The notes under the pieces were generated by a model. It was not told the origin of the DNA. It was given only the letters and a program-made list of their open reading frames with translations, and searched no databases. A DNA stretch of 64,000 nucleotides from Chitinophagaceae bacterium (lineage in GTDB: Bacteria > Bacteroidota > Bacteroidia > Chitinophagales > Chitinophagaceae): assembly GCA_016710165.1 (NCBI GenBank), contig JADJLJ010000001.1, positions 930,001 to 994,000 on the forward strand. The letters run 5' to 3'. Both the position numbers and the translations under genes were made by a program. Shown here piece after piece: positions 63,538 through 64,000 of this stretch (position 1 is its first letter; the number at the start of each line of letters is the position of its first letter).

Positions 63538-64000
63538 TTATATACCGTTCTTTATCAACAAGCCTTCCATCTTCTCTTCGATCTTTTCCCGGTATCCTTC
63601 AATGGTACGGATGCTTAGGTTCAGCTTTTCGGCGATCTCTTTATTGGAATACTGGTCGCATACCAGGCCGATGACCGTGATCTCCTTTTCAGAGAACCGG
63701 GGCTTCACGAGTTTTTTATAGGGGTTGAACTTGCTCTTGGCTATCAGCTGCAACAGTTTCTCCGACGTGTTCTTGCAATAATAGTTCTTGTCATTGTTCA
63801 CTGCCCGGATGGCCTGTATGATCTCTTCCTTGTTTGCATTCTTGAGCAGGTAGCCTTTTGCCCCGGCTTCCAGCATATCAATGATCAGGTTGTCTTCGTC
63901 AAACATCGACAGGGCAATGATATTGATACCCGGCTTGCTGCCCACCAGTTCCCGGGTGGCTTCCACCCCATCCATTTTCGGCATTTTAATATCGGTGAGT
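63538..64000 (-). CDS. NarL/LuxR-type response regulator (5' part beyond the window)
   Basis: About 154 residues visible, reading from the window edge. 'LTDIKMPKMDGVEATREL' includes the phospho-acceptor Asp and the following Met-Pro; 'NIIALSMFDEDNLIIDML' and 'AGAKGYLLKNANKEEII' complete the receiver domain. The C-terminal LuxR HTH is 'FSEKEITVIGLVCDQYSNKE' and 'IAEKLNLSIRTIEGYREKI'. The stop is at 63538. A partner kinase probably lies upstream, outside the window; the giant kinase at 56.7-60.5 kb is not its obvious partner. Confidence 0.92.
   Translation of the reverse strand, partial: LTDIKMPKMDGVEATRELVGSKPGINIIALSMFDEDNLIIDMLEAGAKGYLLKNANKEEIIQAIRAVNNDKNYYCKNTSEKLLQLIAKSKFNPYKKLVKPRFSEKEITVIGLVCDQYSNKEIAEKLNLSIRTIEGYREKIEEKMEGLLIKNGI

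Noticed and set aside
1..64000. tRNA or rRNA genes
   Set aside because: No cloverleaf with a GGTTCGAATCC-like T arm and no conserved rRNA segments were seen on either strand.

Overview
The window looks like chromosomal DNA of a Bacteroidetes (Bacteroidota) bacterium, most likely in or near the family Chitinophagaceae. The evidence is: -7 promoter elements of the TAnnTTTG type; the rpmB-rpmG-DUF4295-ftsY cluster; BshC; a TonB/outer-membrane receptor, DUF2723 and DUF3667 proteins; S74 'tail fiber domain' surface proteins; a GxxExxY protein; and many short palindromic repeats of kinds common in this phylum. The genus is not identifiable from the sequence alone. I see no rRNA, tRNA, CRISPR array or intact transposase.

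Layout. 1-3.1 kb: end of an outer-membrane receptor, then an A+T-rich accessory stretch (voltage-gated K+ channel, HsdR-N-like protein, propeller fragment, DinB protein) separated by long palindromes. 3.2-16.5 kb: housekeeping block with an acyl-CoA ligase, MiaB, sigma54 activator, LptE, SecG, MltG, BrkB-like protein, redoxins and lipoamide dehydrogenase. 16.9-26 kb: BshC, two tandem diheme cytochromes c, RimO, a DUF2975/XRE pair with a palindromic promoter, and an outer-membrane beta-barrel protein. 26.3-38.9 kb: FtsY and ribosomal proteins, a beta-helix/PA14 protein, OsmC, an EamA transporter, DUF2723, and a vWA/MoxR-type AAA+ pair split by a GxxExxY gene. 39-44 kb: two S74-chaperone surface proteins, one with 31 repeats of 17 residues and one with four near-identical 300-bp repeats. 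44-51.8 kb: MurB, PriA, PlsC, L21, L27, a 33-residue histone-H1-like peptide and PolX. 52-56.5 kb: A+T-rich accessory ORFs with a long palindromic spacer, a cupin protein and an AraC regulator. 56.7-64 kb: DUF3667-mazG-giant sensor kinase operon, a YD-like secreted protein and a truncated NarL/LuxR response regulator.

Two window-wide patterns stand out. First, at least seven single-base deletions, most of them in homopolymers, frameshift conserved genes (miaB, mltG twice, lpdA, a cytochrome c, an EamA transporter, priA), and one nonsense change interrupts polX. In every frameshifted gene the continuation is intact in another frame, which points to sequencing or assembly error rather than real decay. 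Second, short palindromic repeats are abundant and three of them (in miaB, lptE and mazG) are read through in frame as extra protein segments. Unrelated A+T-rich ORFs separated by long hairpins at about 2-3 kb and 53 kb resemble a gene-cassette arrangement, and are the best candidates for something not well described.
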